This document shows positions 1-10,680 of a DNA stretch of 64,000 nucleotides, one piece after another. Within the stretch, counting starts at the first letter, position 1. Each line of letters starts with the position of its first letter. The notes under the pieces were generated by a model. The model was not told the DNA's origin, did not search any database, and saw nothing but the letters and a program-made list of their open reading frames with translations. The position numbers and the translations under genes were made by a program. The DNA is from Eremothecium cymbalariae DBVPG#7215 (Eukaryota; Ascomycota; Saccharomycetes; Saccharomycetales; Saccharomycetaceae), in contig NC_016453.1 in NCBI RefSeq assembly GCF_000235365.1, positions 124,001-188,000 on the forward strand, read 5' to 3'.

Positions 1-2805
1 TAAACACACACCACCGACACCTTCAACAGTTGCTTTAGAGATTAGTTCATCTTGGAATACATGCGCCTGAACAATGATAGAAGAATTTTCAGCAGAAATA
101 GTGGATGGTATGTCCCTGCTTACAAAAAATAAGTCATCTGCATCTTCAAATAAGTCATCAGTGGAATAAATTCGATGTATAGGCATAACAGCTAATGACT
201 TGGTAGGCAAAAGCACTATATTCAAGTTTACAAAACTCAACGACTGAACAATATCAACCAGATGTAAAAACTTTTGGGATCTTTCTTCTAATGGGTCCAT
301 TATAACGGTAATGTTAACCTCCGCATTTACATTTCCATTATAAATTACGGAAGGTAGCATTTTTTGATCAAAGAAGTCCAAAACATTCATACGAGGTAAA
401 GTGGCTTCTGAAGTAAAATCTACACCATTGTTGAAAATATTTGCACCAACATAGAAGAGATAAGTTGCATATGAGGACAGTTGTTCGATGAAGTCCGGAT
501 CAACTTTTTCATTAACCATTGTTGGTATGACTCCATTAAGGATATTCATTACATCAATAGTACGCCTAGACTCACGTTGAAGAATAGCATGCCATTGAGT
601 GTTGGTTAGAACGTCGGAAGAATTAAAGTGAAAATATCTTCCATTAATTAAACAAAATGAATCTTGGGAAATCAAATCAAGTGGTAAATCTAAAAGCCAT
701 TCACGTAAAGCATTTTTCACTGAGGGATCAGATTTAGCCTTGGAACTAGCCCTTTTCGAAATTTTTGTTAAGTATTCATATAGAATATTGTCATTTGAGG
801 CAATCTTACCACAAAGTTCCTTCCATTTAGCACTTAACTCACCCTTATGGATTAATCTAATCCTCAAACCTTTCAATTCAATGTTGATCAAATTTATAAG
901 CCTTTCAATGGCTTGTTTCGTGTTAAAATCATCTACCAAAGTAATCGTGTGCAAAATATTATAGGTTTTATCGCTGTTATACGTTACAACACGATCCTTT
1001 AAGGTTCCAAAAATACTATTGTTTGTAGTTGTATATATAGCATCTTCAAAAAAATCAGGGATTAATCTTTGGTCCCTATGAGTAAAAGACCGTGCATGTA
1101 GCACATCACGTACGTTTTCTGATTTAGACTTTTTTAAAGCTCTTTTCAAATACGTGACATCATGCTTTATAGTAGAAGCAACAAAATAGTTCCAGGAATT
1201 TTTTTTAAACGGATGTATTTGGCCATTAATTATAATAGAGTTATCAGTAATACGGAACTTTTGTAGGATTTCTTTCACTGAAGGAACTGATGCATCACTT
1301 GTAATATTGAAATCGTTAGCATTAAAGCTTTTCAAATAACTTTTTAAATCAGATAAATCTTGATCCTTTAATTTGTAGATATTTCTAACGTATTCATTCT
1401 CTTTCCCGCGATATAAAGGTAGCAAACCAATTCTCTGTGGATACCCCGATTCTACCACATTCAATGAACGATGTAATCCTGCCAGGATATCTTTGAAGTT
1501 TTGATCACGAAGATTATCAAAGTCAATAACAAAGACAATTTCGTTCCAGTTTTCTTTATATGCTGGTATTTCTCCAAACTCAGACTTCTCGTAAAAGACA
1601 CTTATGTCAGATGACAGATTTTTATATTGAGGATCTTCCTCCAGATTATTAAAGTAAATGACACTCTCACTAAATCCAGGGATTCGGTGAAAATCGTAGC
1701 GAACTGGCTGAAGATCTTGCAAGTTTAAAACACCAATTTGTGAGTATTTAGTCAGAAAATTCTTTGCATCATGTAGTCTTATGTCACTATTTTGAGACTG
1801 TAGAGTGCTCAAAACCCCTTTGATTTTCTTCCTCTCTGAAATAATAGCCATGATAAAAGACCATGGGTTGAGAGCAGTCAATTTCCATTGCTGGCCATTA
1901 ACATAAACACCAATTGAATCATAGGAGATACCATTTTCAATACACGCATCCAAAACTTCAGCTGCACTCTCCACATCTACCTCAATATTCGCCAGTTGTG
2001 AAGCTATAAGGGGGAAATTGTCAATTATCTGCCTTGCATATTGTATTGTATCATTCAAATTTTTAGTATCTTTAAACCGCTTCAAAATCAGAGTAGTAGC
2101 TTTTAAATCCAAGGTCTCTAATTCTTCCTGAGATACATTACCCAGTCTGTATGTCGTCGAAGAGAATTCCCTAGGAATTTCCACTTCGGCAATGACTTCT
2201 TGATTCCAAGCTTCTGCTTTCAAGGTATAGTCATACGGATAATATTTTGAATATTTGTTCTCTGGAGTTTTAGACCTGAGACCAGTGGGCCTCCAAACAA
2301 GTCTAAGCTTACCATCCATCGCCTCGTGGTATAGATTCCGGTTAAATGCTTCAAATTCTTCTGTGGCTGGATCCCCATAGAAGACTATCAATGGCGCTTC
2401 CGAATTAACACCAATTACACCTTCCTCCTCAAAGAGCACATCTAAATCTGGAATTTTACGTTGGCTTTCTAACTCACCAGACTTAAGGTAGTATGAATCG
2501 TCCGTTTTCCAGTATCTCTTGTTATTCAACTCAAACCAATTCAGCTTTCCACCCTCCTCAACAGGAAAATTCCACCCTGAGTGCATATCATAAACCAAAT
2601 TTAGCAACGTCGACTCATCTGGGTCAAGCATATCCCATAATTCATCCACTGTAAAATCATCTTCTGCCCCTGTAATTGCCCCGTACCAGAGAGATCGTTC
2701 CTCAATTCCAACACGTACAACACTTTGCCAAAGTCTACCTACCTCAAATCGTTGCACAGAGGTTGCAACAACAGCCACCGGCAATAACCACCCTAGAAGT
2801 AACAT
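1..2805 (-). CDS. KRE5: Kre5-like UGGT-family ER protein, N-terminal part
   Basis: Open on the minus strand from the ATG at 2805 to the window edge: 935 codons with no stop. S. cerevisiae Kre5 is about 1365 residues, so roughly the last third, which should hold the GT24 glucosyltransferase domain and ER-retention signal, lies outside. The N-terminus (MLLLGWLLPVAVVAT) is a typical signal peptide, followed by the acidic, Asn-rich luminal region of UDP-glucose:glycoprotein glucosyltransferase relatives, where thioredoxin-like folds are expected. In yeast Kre5 is an ER-luminal protein needed for normal cell-wall beta-1,6-glucan. Its divergent neighbour is ALA1, the same pair as YOR336W-YOR335C, which supports the name. 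The family call comes from the overall reading plus synteny; the diagnostic catalytic domain is not visible here. Confidence 0.85.
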   Translation of the reverse strand, partial: MLLLGWLLPVAVVATSVQRFEVGRLWQSVVRVGIEERSLWYGAITGAEDDFTVDELWDMLDPDESTLLNLVYDMHSGWNFPVEEGGKLNWFELNNKRYWKTDDSYYLKSGELESQRKIPDLDVLFEEEGVIGVNSEAPLIVFYGDPATEEFEAFNRNLYHEAMDGKLRLVWRPTGLRSKTPENKYSKYYPYDYTLKAEAWNQEVIAEVEIPREFSSTTYRLGNVSQEELETLDLKATTLILKRFKDTKNLNDTIQYARQIIDNFPLIASQLANIEVDVESAAEVLDACIENGISYDSIGVYVNGQQWKLTALNPWSFIMAIISERKKIKGVLSTLQSQNSDIRLHDAKNFLTKYSQIGVLNLQDLQPVRYDFHRIPGFSESVIYFNNLEEDPQYKNLSSDISVFYEKSEFGEIPAYKENWNEIVFVIDFDNLRDQNFKDILAGLHRSLNVVESGYPQRIGLLPLYRGKENEYVRNIYKLKDQDLSDLKSYLKSFNANDFNITSDASVPSVKEILQKFRITDNSIIINGQIHPFKKNSWNYFVASTIKHDVTYLKRALKKSKSENVRDVLHARSFTHRDQRLIPDFFEDAIYTTTNNSIFGTLKDRVVTYNSDKTYNILHTITLVDDFNTKQAIERLINLINIELKGLRIRLIHKGELSAKWKELCGKIASNDNILYEYLTKISKRASSKAKSDPSVKNALREWLLDLPLDLISQDSFCLINGRYFHFNSSDVLTNTQWHAILQRESRRTIDVMNILNGVIPTMVNEKVDPDFIEQLSSYATYLFYVGANIFNNGVDFTSEATLPRMNVLDFFDQKMLPSVIYNGNVNAEVNITVIMDPLEERSQKFLHLVDIVQSLSFVNLNIVLLPTKSLAVMPIHRIYSTDDLFEDADDLFFVSRDIPSTISAENSSIIVQAHVFQDELISKATVEGVGGVCL

Positions 2806-3005
2806 AACGCTCAGTAGAGATTGATTTGCCTTCCAATTGCAGTCTAAATAGTATAATATGTTTTCTTAAATATTCAGTACTCGGAACCTTTCCGTAAAGT
2901 AGTATATTCATGTAATTTCTTTTTTTTCCAAAACGACTTTTTCGACAAGTTTTCAAAGATCTTTAAATTTAGTTAATAATAATCATCAGCATTCCTAGTT
3001 ATTAA

Positions 3006-3089
3006 GCCAATAGCCTGATTGGGAAGAATATATATCTAGACAATTTCAAGCTGTATCGTTCTATTCGGTTAATATCTACTGCTACGAAG
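3006..3089 (+). promoter_or_regulatory. ALA1: In-frame ATG-less leader of ALA1, likely mitochondrial presequence
   Basis: The ALA1 frame stays open upstream of its ATG back to a TAA at 3003, giving 28 codons without an ATG. The part nearest the ATG reads [13 protein letters not shown]: rich in Arg, Lys, Ser and Thr with no acidic residue, as in mitochondrial targeting sequences. Near-cognate codons with A at -3 include CTG at 3015 and CTG at 3051; ATT at 3018 and 3063, ATA at 3030 and ACG at 3084 are other candidates. In S. cerevisiae, ALA1 makes its mitochondrial isoform from upstream ACG codons. That this leader does the same here is inference. Confidence 0.55.
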
Positions 3090-5959
3090 ATGACTATTGG
3101 TGACAAACAGAAGTGGACCGCCATTAATGTGCGGAATACATTTTTTGAATTCTTCAAAGCTAAGCAGCATAAGTTTGTGCCTTCATCTCCAGTTATCCCA
3201 TATGATGATCCCACTTTACTCTTTGCAAATGCTGGTATGAACCAATATAAACCTATTTTTCTTGGGACTGTAGATCCTGGGTCAGATTTTTATAATTTAA
3301 AGAGGTCAGTGAATTCTCAAAAGTGTATTAGAGCTGGTGGCAAGCACAATGACTTAGATGATGTGGGTAGAGATTCGTACCACCATACATTTTTTGAAAT
3401 GTTGGGTAACTGGTCTTTTGGGGATTACTTCAAGAAAGAGGCGATTGAATATTCGTGGGAGTTGCTTACGAAGGTATATGGACTTCCTGCTGACCGGTTG
3501 TATGTTACTTATTTTGAAGGTAATGAGGCTCAGGGATTGGAACCAGATTTAGAGGCCCGTGACTTGTGGTTGGCGGTTGGTGTTCCAGAAGATCATATTG
3601 TACCTGGTAATGTGGAGGATAATTTCTGGGAAATGGGTGAGCAGGGTCCTTGTGGTCCCTGTTCTGAGGTTCATTACGATAGGATTGGTGGTAGAAATGC
3701 TGCTTCGTTAGTTAACCAAGATGACCCAAACGTTCTAGAGATTTGGAATATTGTGTTTATTCAGTACAACAGAGAATTAGATGCAACTTTAAAGCCTTTA
3801 CCAGCCAAACATATTGATACAGGTATGGGTTTTGAGAGATTGGTTTCGGTTCTCCATGATGTAAAATCAAACTATGATACTGATGTATTTGCCCCGTTAT
3901 TCAAAAGGATTCAGGAAATCACAGGAGTGAGACCTTATGAAGGCAAGTTTGGTTCGGAAGACTGTGACGGTATCGATACCGCTTATAGAGTTTTGGCCGA
4001 CCACGTTAGAACGTTGACCTTTGCGTTGGCTGATGGCGGTGTTCCAGACAATGAGGGTAGGGGCTACGTATTGCGACGTATTTTGAGGCGGGGTGCTCGT
4101 TATGCTAGAAAGTATATGAATTATCCAATTGGCAATTTCTTTTCCCAATTAGCACCCACTTTAATAGAGCAAGTTAAGCATGTTTATCCAGAACTAACTA
4201 AAAACACTTCATACTTGTATGACATACTAGATGAAGAGGAGGCATCTTTTGCCAAGACCTTGGATCGTGGTGAAAAGTTGTTTGAAAAATACGCCGAAAC
4301 TGCTGAGAAAGCCGATTCGAAGACTCTAGATGGTAAGCAAGTATGGAGATTGTATGACACCTATGGGTTCCCTGTGGACTTGACTGAATTGATGGCTGAG
4401 GAGAAAGGATTAAAAATTGATGGGCCAGGATTCGAAAAAGCGAAACAAGAATCTTACGAGGCGTCCAAAAAAGGTGGCAAAAAAGGTGACGATCAGTTGA
4501 TTAAATTGAATGTTCACGACATATCTAGGTTGAATGAAGACAGGGTACCTAAAACTGATGATTCTGCAAAGTACGGAACTGCGGATGTGGAAGCTAAAAT
4601 TCTATCCATACACGATGGCGAAAACTTCGTTGATAGCATGTCGGAGATCGGTAAGCAATATGGTATCATTTTAGATAAGACTTGTTTCTATGGAGAGCAA
4701 GGTGGTCAAGAATATGATACTGGAAAGATCGTAATCGATGATGATGCTGAATTCAATGTTGAAAATGTTCAATCATACAATGGTTACGTGTTCCATACTG
4801 GTGTCTTAACTGATGGTAAGCTTTCAGTCGGGAATAAAATAATTGCTTCTTATGACGAATTACGCCGGTATCCAATTAGAAACAACCATACTGGTACCCA
4901 TATTCTAAATTTTGCATTGAGGGAAGTTTTGGGTGCAGATATCGATCAAAGAGGTTCTTTGGTTGCTCCAGAGAAGTTAAGATTCGATTTCTCTCACAAG
5001 AAGGCTTTGTCTTTTGAGGAGTTGGCCCAAGTTGAAGATATTTGCAACAAAAAATTAATGAAAATCTCTTGGTTTACTACAAAGATGTTCCATTAGAAGC
5101 CGCAAAAAGCATATACTCCGTTCGTGCTGTTTTTGGCGAAACGTATCCAGATCCTGTTCGTGTAGTTTCTGTTGGTATTCCTGTTGAAGATATGCTACAA
5201 AACCCAACTAGTACTGAGTGGAACAAATATTCTATCGAATTCTGTGGTGGTACCCATGTTTCCAAAACTGGAGACATCAAGAAATTTATAATTACGGAAG
5301 AGAGTGGAATCGCTAAAGGTATTAGAAGAATTGTTGCTGTGTCCAACACAGAAGCATTTGAAGTTCAAAGGGTAGCTGCAGAGTTTGATTCTGAGTTATC
5401 AGCCGTCGAAAAGCTACCATTTTCTCAACTAAAAGAGAAAAAGGTTAAAGAGCTAGGCGTCAAACTTGGTCAGTTGGATATTTCTGTCATTACTAAAAAC
5501 GATTTGAAAGACAAGTTTACCAAGATAGAAAAAGCGGTTAAAGATGAGGTCAAGGCTAGAGCAAAAAAGGAAATAAAGCAAACGCTTGAAACTGTCAAGA
5601 ACTATTTCGCAGAAAACGAATCCGCTTCTTTTTTTGTCAAGTTCATTGATATCCCAGCAAATGCGAAGGCTGTCACTGAAGCTGTTCAATATTTGAAGAA
5701 CTCCGCTAGGGACAAGTCCATCTACTTGTTTACAGGTAACGAGCCTGATGGTAAAGTTGCCCATGGTTGTTTCATCTCTGACCATGCAATCTCTAAAGGT
5801 GTTAATGGCTCCGCCTTGGCGAGTACCGTTTCTTCTAAGGTGGGTGGTAAAGCTGGCGGTAAAGCCAATGTCTTCCAAGGTATGGGCGACAAACCACAAT
5901 GTATAGAAGAAGCAATTTCTGAAGTTGAGGCTTCTTTGAAGGAAAAGTTGACAATTTAA
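3090..5959 (+). CDS. ALA1: Alanyl-tRNA synthetase (apparent single-base frameshift)
   Basis: Charges tRNA-Ala in the cytosol and, through a longer isoform, probably in mitochondria. The class II catalytic core is at the N-terminus ([44 protein letters not shown]), then the editing domain with the HxxxH motif (NNHTGTHIL) and CGGTH, then the C-terminal oligomerisation region. The reading frame breaks near 5049-5054: the first 668-codon frame ends at 5096, and the rest continues one base back to 5959. With one extra A in the six-A run the two parts join into about 956 residues, against 958 in S. cerevisiae, and the homology runs on without a gap. An essential gene broken in a homopolymer is most likely a sequence or assembly error, though slippage on AAA AAA cannot be excluded. 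Confidence 0.95.
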
Positions 5960-6211
5960 AATTAGATACTTAATAAATGTATTCATAGAAGTATTATAAT
6001 TCAACCTAGTTGCAGCTCTATCTGGTGAGCTACTATTTATTTCTATTTGTAAGTTTAAGATTTGTCAAGTTATTATCGTCGCTCGAACCAACTTAGGTTC
6101 CGCCTAGATCCCATGCCCATCGCTCTCGCAAAAAAAAGAGAATCTTGCGTAGTTCGTTCCCTCTAAAGCTACAAACGACCTCATCACAAAGTAGATTAGC
6201 AGTTAATATCA

Positions 6212-6706
6212 ATGGTTCGCCTTAAGAGCAGATACATTCTTTTTGAAATCCTATACCCACCTATCCATTCAAATAATAAATATGAGAACCTGGGGTTTAC
6301 TTCCGTAGATGACGTATTGTTACACTATCATCAAATGTCATCACCTACAATAACATACAAAAGTATCTCACAAGAATTGCGAAGGGTTTTACAGGTTAAT
6401 TTCGGTGGCTATGGTGTTGCAAGAGCAACTAATATTCTTCAGGTGAAATATTTTTCTAATAAAACTTCAACAGGTATTTTACGATGTAGTAGGGAAGATT
6501 ACGAGCTCGTCATTATCGCTCTAACGTTCATGACAAAGCTTGGTAATGTTGAAAATATTATAGTTAATCCAGTTAAAATCAGTGGTACTATCAAAAAAAT
6601 CGAGCAGTTTGCCATTAGAAGAAACAAGCAGCTTGCGTTCAAGTTTAATCGGACAATTAGTTTGAATGATTTTGAGAATGTAAGTGAAGATGATGCAAAC
6701 GAATAA
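6212..6706 (+). CDS. POP5: RNase P / RNase MRP protein subunit Pop5
   Basis: A 164-residue protein (S. cerevisiae Pop5 is 173) starting MVRLKSRYILFEILYPP, the family signature at the N-terminus. The central conserved block includes LQVKYFSNKTSTGILRCSREDYELVI, and the block VNPVKISGTIKKIEQFAIRRN follows. Pop5 is a small core protein of the nuclear ribonucleoproteins that mature tRNA 5' ends (RNase P) and pre-rRNA (RNase MRP). The acidic tail is shorter than in S. cerevisiae. It lies convergent with PRP45, 50 bp apart, as YAL033W lies next to YAL032C, so synteny and sequence agree. Confidence 0.95.
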   Translation: MVRLKSRYILFEILYPPIHSNNKYENLGFTSVDDVLLHYHQMSSPTITYKSISQELRRVLQVNFGGYGVARATNILQVKYFSNKTSTGILRCSREDYELVIIALTFMTKLGNVENIIVNPVKISGTIKKIEQFAIRRNKQLAFKFNRTISLNDFENVSEDDANE

Positions 6707-6756
6707 TTGTTGATGATACTTATATATGACGTATAATAATTAACAATAAAAAACAA

Positions 6757-8109
6757 CTAATGGCGCTGTTTTTTCTTTCCAAGTTCTGAGTCAGCATTAT
6801 GTGGAGTTTCTCGATTTTGTTGAGATGATTCAATTCTGGCTCGCTTAGAATTTAATTCCTCAAACCTTGCTTCTCCATTAATACTTTCAATGATCTGTTG
6901 GGAGCTGTTATCTGCTTCACCAAATTTCGCGGGTCTGTATATGCTGCTAATGGCTTCCTGTATAAATAAAGGACTATCATAAAGTTGGTCCTCAGATCTC
7001 TTTACAGCGGCATTAGCCCCTCTTGATAGTAGTTGGGAATCATATTGCAATTCAGAAACCTCAGTGGCTTTTGCAGCACCTAATATTATCTTTTCAGATA
7101 TGTCTCTGCCTTGAGTATGAGCAAGTGCTTTTAATTTATCTACCACGCTTAACTTGGACAAGTTCAAATCCTTCTCAGCTTCCTTCCGCCTTTCATCTCT
7201 CTTAATCGCCCGTTCTCGAGCAGCCTCATCATGGATGATATTACCACTGAATCGCTCAGCTCTCTTCTTTTCTCGTTCTTCTTTAGCCCTTTGGGCTAAC
7301 ATGCGAAGTTGCTCTTCTTTCATCTTGCTTTCTTGTTCAGCCAATTGTTTCCTGGCTTCCGCCTTTAGCTTAAGTTCCTGTCTAGCCTTGCGATCTGCTT
7401 CACCTAAAGCTTCTGATAGTCTAACAAACCCTTCATTAATATCATGAGCACCCATCCTACTGTCGCTATATCGTGCATCAAGTGCAACCCTCTTATCTAG
7501 TCCAATTGTATAGCCGTTTGGATTCTTCCAACTGGAGACTGCAGCTGGGATTTCCCACTTCTGCCTTTCCTCTTTAGATAAATTAGCATCTGTCTTATGC
7601 AATATTGGAGCAGGCGGCTCATCAATAGGTGGCGCATAAACACTACGTATCTTGAAGTTGGACAGATGTAGAGGGTCTGCAGCATGGTCCACAACTTTTA
7701 TGAGATGAGGAGTGGATTCCGAATTCGCACTTAAAAGATTCTTCGACCTGTATTCAATATATCCTGAATTCCCACTGGATTCATTTCTTTTTATTTTAGA
7801 TCCCGCTGGATTGGACTTCTTAAGAAGTAGAGCTTGGAAGAAGGCCTTTGTTCTTTTATTAGTGTCATCAATTTGTTGTTGCGTCGGGAGAGGGATCTCC
7901 ATATTGAAGTTGCGCTGTCTTAGCGGTACAAAATCACTAAATGATACAACCGGGGATAGCTCAGGTTGAAGGGAATCAAAAATAAGTCCAACAACGGGTA
8001 GATTGTCCTGCCCTTCCGCATTAACAGGATAACCATCTAAGCTAGCATCGGATTTGGTTTTTTGTTTTGGCTCCGGTAATAATGAACTCAAGGAAGAAGG
8101 CGGAACCAT
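6757..8109 (-). CDS. PRP45: SNW/SKIP-family splicing factor Prp45
   Basis: A 450-residue protein, longer than S. cerevisiae Prp45 (379). The SNW/SKIP core is clear around residues 180-245: IPAAVSSWKNPNGYTIGLDKRVALD, then the SDSRMGAHDINEGFVRLSEAL stretch. It is followed by a long charged helical segment rich in Arg, Lys and Glu and a lysine-rich end (GKKKQRH). Prp45 joins the spliceosome with the NTC/Prp19-associated proteins, contacts Prp22 and is needed for efficient splicing; the fold is largely extended. The ATG at 8109 gives a natural N-terminus (MVPPSSLSSLLPEP). Position between POP5 and GIP4 matches YAL032C. Confidence 0.93.
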   Translation of the reverse strand: MVPPSSLSSLLPEPKQKTKSDASLDGYPVNAEGQDNLPVVGLIFDSLQPELSPVVSFSDFVPLRQRNFNMEIPLPTQQQIDDTNKRTKAFFQALLLKKSNPAGSKIKRNESSGNSGYIEYRSKNLLSANSESTPHLIKVVDHAADPLHLSNFKIRSVYAPPIDEPPAPILHKTDANLSKEERQKWEIPAAVSSWKNPNGYTIGLDKRVALDARYSDSRMGAHDINEGFVRLSEALGEADRKARQELKLKAEARKQLAEQESKMKEEQLRMLAQRAKEEREKKRAERFSGNIIHDEAARERAIKRDERRKEAEKDLNLSKLSVVDKLKALAHTQGRDISEKIILGAAKATEVSELQYDSQLLSRGANAAVKRSEDQLYDSPLFIQEAISSIYRPAKFGEADNSSQQIIESINGEARFEELNSKRARIESSQQNRETPHNADSELGKKKQRH

Positions 8110-8310
8110 TATTATAACCTGGTAGAAGATCGATTATTATTACAGATATTAAAAATAGTACAGCTAGCGTTTGGATGAAAGTATATATGATAGTTCGACT
8201 AGCTTGTATACTTTTAAACTAGAATTACTTAAAAACTTCATGAGGTGATTCTTGATGCGGAGCAGAATTTTTGGACGCCGCGATGATCATCAAATAGAAC
8301 GAAGATTTCA

Positions 8311-10680
8311 TTACCTGATTAATTTATCTCTTATCTTCGATGCAAATTTAAGACCATTAGATGTGTTAGGCTCCTTGGCATGATCCATAAATGAAGAAAG
8401 ACGTCTACCAGTTTGTTCATGCTCTTGTTCTCTAAGACTGGTACGAAATACGAAGCCTTCCTGTTTGAATTTATTTTTCTGCATTGAATGAGTAGGTGGT
8501 GTTGGATAGTGTAAAACAGCAGGCTTTTTATACCACCCCCTCCTTTTTGGCTTAGGATCTTCTGCAGGATTTGGAGGGGGAACTCCTGTGAATCTAACCT
8601 TTTTAAACGGTTCCCCTTCTCTTGTTCTGTCGCTTACTGGTGGGAGTGGATAATAAACCGCTTCTTCTGATGCAAAATTGTTTTTATCTTTTTTGGTGCA
8701 GCGATCCTCACGTGAAAATCTATCAAGGTTCAGATGACTAGGGGTCCTATTTGAGGTGCCATTTGGTGATTTAGTTCTAGATACCTCATCCAATGATAAT
8801 GCAGCAATACTGAGCGATTCGTTCTCTGAGTCATTGCGTTTTAAAGAATGTACAGGCGACCGAATGGGAGATTGAGACATTGATCTTCTCAAAAAACCGA
8901 TTTTATTGGTCTTAATGGAAGGATTTTGTGCCAAGTGCGGCTTTTGTTTGTACCTCGACATGGCAGTCTTAATCGAGTTCTGCAACATTTTTTGATTTAA
9001 TATGGAATCTGATTGTAATGAATTGGACCTTTGGTCTGTTTGACTGTTGACAGGAGGAGTAGGAACTAACTGTAAGGATAGAGACCTCTTCCTCAAGCTC
9101 TCAGATGCAGCTACCTTTTTATCTGGCAGAGACGAAACCGTTGACTTGACGTTTGTCGGACTAGGAGGTTTGCGACTTGAGACCGTCCTCGATGCTGAAA
9201 GAGAATCAGGGTCTAATAAATTTGCAGCCTTTTGAGATGCATCCCTGTTCATAATATTTGGAGATTGGTTCGATAACAGTATATGGTTAGAGCCACTGCG
9301 AGAAAGTTTTAGGGGCGTCTTTCGCGTTATTAAGCCCTGCTGTGTATTAGAAGTACCGGACTTCTGCTCTCTTTGAGTTTTCTCCTTTTTCTTTTCGTGC
9401 TCAAGGTAGTCTAATCTATCAACAGTTAACTTTTCCTCTAACATCTTTGATAATTCGTTTTCGTCATCTATCCCATCTATAATTTTATGTTGATTGTTAA
9501 GAAATATAAATTTCCAAGATTTGCAAAATCCATCTAATATGCTAAAGGCCTCTGTTAAATTACTCATGGCGTTTTGAACATCTTCCTTATATAAATCTAC
9601 AATCTGACTAGCCTGTGGCCGGTAGACAGATCCTAGCCTAAAATAAGCACTGAGCCTCTCGTTAACACCAGCCGAAAATACCATTTTGGAAGACGACAGC
9701 CCATCTAGTTTCTTTAATAACTTCTGGAAGACGTATAAATTGTTAGTCAACAATTGTGATTTTGGTTCAAAGAAATAGCTTCTCAATGGAATATATGCCT
9801 GCCTTATGAATTCTTGGCATATGTCCAACAAATACTTGATTCTTAAAAGCATTGCGAATATCCGGTGTAATGTAAACTCAGGATAAGTGAGGCTCGATAA
9901 AGTCTGTGAACACTTGCCAACTCTTATTTTGGTAAAACGCTGCAATTCTTGAGCATAATTTCTAATCGCAGGAAACATTTTGCTATCAACAAAGTCCTTA
10001 AACTTTTCTAATACCTGGATTGTTAACTTCTGAAATGACCGATCACTAGTGTCTACCTCTGGATTGGTCATTAAAATAGCAAATTCCAATCCTAAGGTAG
10101 TTTCAACCGGATACATGAACTCCTTAATTGATTCCATGTTTAGTTCGATTAGGTTTTCATTGGGCTCGGGAGGTTTGGTTGCATTACGTTCCATTAATAT
10201 ATGTTTGTATTTCTTACTATAAATATTGATGCTGTTCTGTGTAACCTTCAATAAACAGTTCAAAATTTTTGACTGTAAATGACAGTCGTAAACCTTATTC
10301 TTAAAATCTTTCAAATCAGTATCAATCTCCGGCCATGTCAGCTCTAAATCAACAGGAACCGTGTTAGGTACAGGGTTTACCTCAGATAGACGAACCAACT
10401 TGAACTCCAATAGCAATTCCAACCGTCTCTTTAAAACTGGTGACACGTTAAACAAAGGGCCACGGCATAACGCTAGTACATAGTTCATCATGGGAGTAAC
10501 CGTCCTGTTTGGTGTAGACTTTGCTGCAGAAATTTCTAACTGTTTCAAAACACGTATTAAATCTCTCAATCTTATTAATGCATTTTCATACAGAATAAAC
10601 CTCGTATCAAAAGAATCCAACGCTAACATTCCCTTAAGGTAAGGACCTGTTGCCGATGCAGCTGCCTTGGCAAACATCAA
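8311..10680 (-). CDS. GIP4: Glc7 (protein phosphatase 1)-interacting protein Gip4
   Basis: 789 residues, close to S. cerevisiae Gip4 (760). The first 420 residues or so form a folded, mostly helical region; the remainder is basic, Ser-rich and probably disordered. Near residues 691-694 lies KVRF within EPFKKVRFTGVPPP, a canonical RVxF-type docking motif for the PP1 catalytic subunit Glc7. Gip4 is a cytoplasmic Glc7-binding protein whose overdose affects chromosome segregation genetics in S. cerevisiae. Assignment rests on the docking motif, length and the YAL033W-YAL032C-YAL031C gene order; detailed function cannot be read from the sequence. SCD5, another Glc7 partner, is about 9 kb away. Confidence 0.85.
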   Translation of the reverse strand: MMFAKAAASATGPYLKGMLALDSFDTRFILYENALIRLRDLIRVLKQLEISAAKSTPNRTVTPMMNYVLALCRGPLFNVSPVLKRRLELLLEFKLVRLSEVNPVPNTVPVDLELTWPEIDTDLKDFKNKVYDCHLQSKILNCLLKVTQNSINIYSKKYKHILMERNATKPPEPNENLIELNMESIKEFMYPVETTLGLEFAILMTNPEVDTSDRSFQKLTIQVLEKFKDFVDSKMFPAIRNYAQELQRFTKIRVGKCSQTLSSLTYPEFTLHRIFAMLLRIKYLLDICQEFIRQAYIPLRSYFFEPKSQLLTNNLYVFQKLLKKLDGLSSSKMVFSAGVNERLSAYFRLGSVYRPQASQIVDLYKEDVQNAMSNLTEAFSILDGFCKSWKFIFLNNQHKIIDGIDDENELSKMLEEKLTVDRLDYLEHEKKKEKTQREQKSGTSNTQQGLITRKTPLKLSRSGSNHILLSNQSPNIMNRDASQKAANLLDPDSLSASRTVSSRKPPSPTNVKSTVSSLPDKKVAASESLRKRSLSLQLVPTPPVNSQTDQRSNSLQSDSILNQKMLQNSIKTAMSRYKQKPHLAQNPSIKTNKIGFLRRSMSQSPIRSPVHSLKRNDSENESLSIAALSLDEVSRTKSPNGTSNRTPSHLNLDRFSREDRCTKKDKNNFASEEAVYYPLPPVSDRTREGEPFKKVRFTGVPPPNPAEDPKPKRRGWYKKPAVLHYPTPPTHSMQKNKFKQEGFVFRTSLREQEHEQTGRRLSSFMDHAKEPNTSNGLKFASKIRDKLIR

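Noticed and set aside
5043..5060. Programmed -1 frameshift in ALA1
   Set aside because: No canonical slippery heptamer, no need for such control in an aminoacyl-tRNA synthetase, and the same type of break recurs in two other genes; sequence error is simpler. Kept as an open possibility in the findings.
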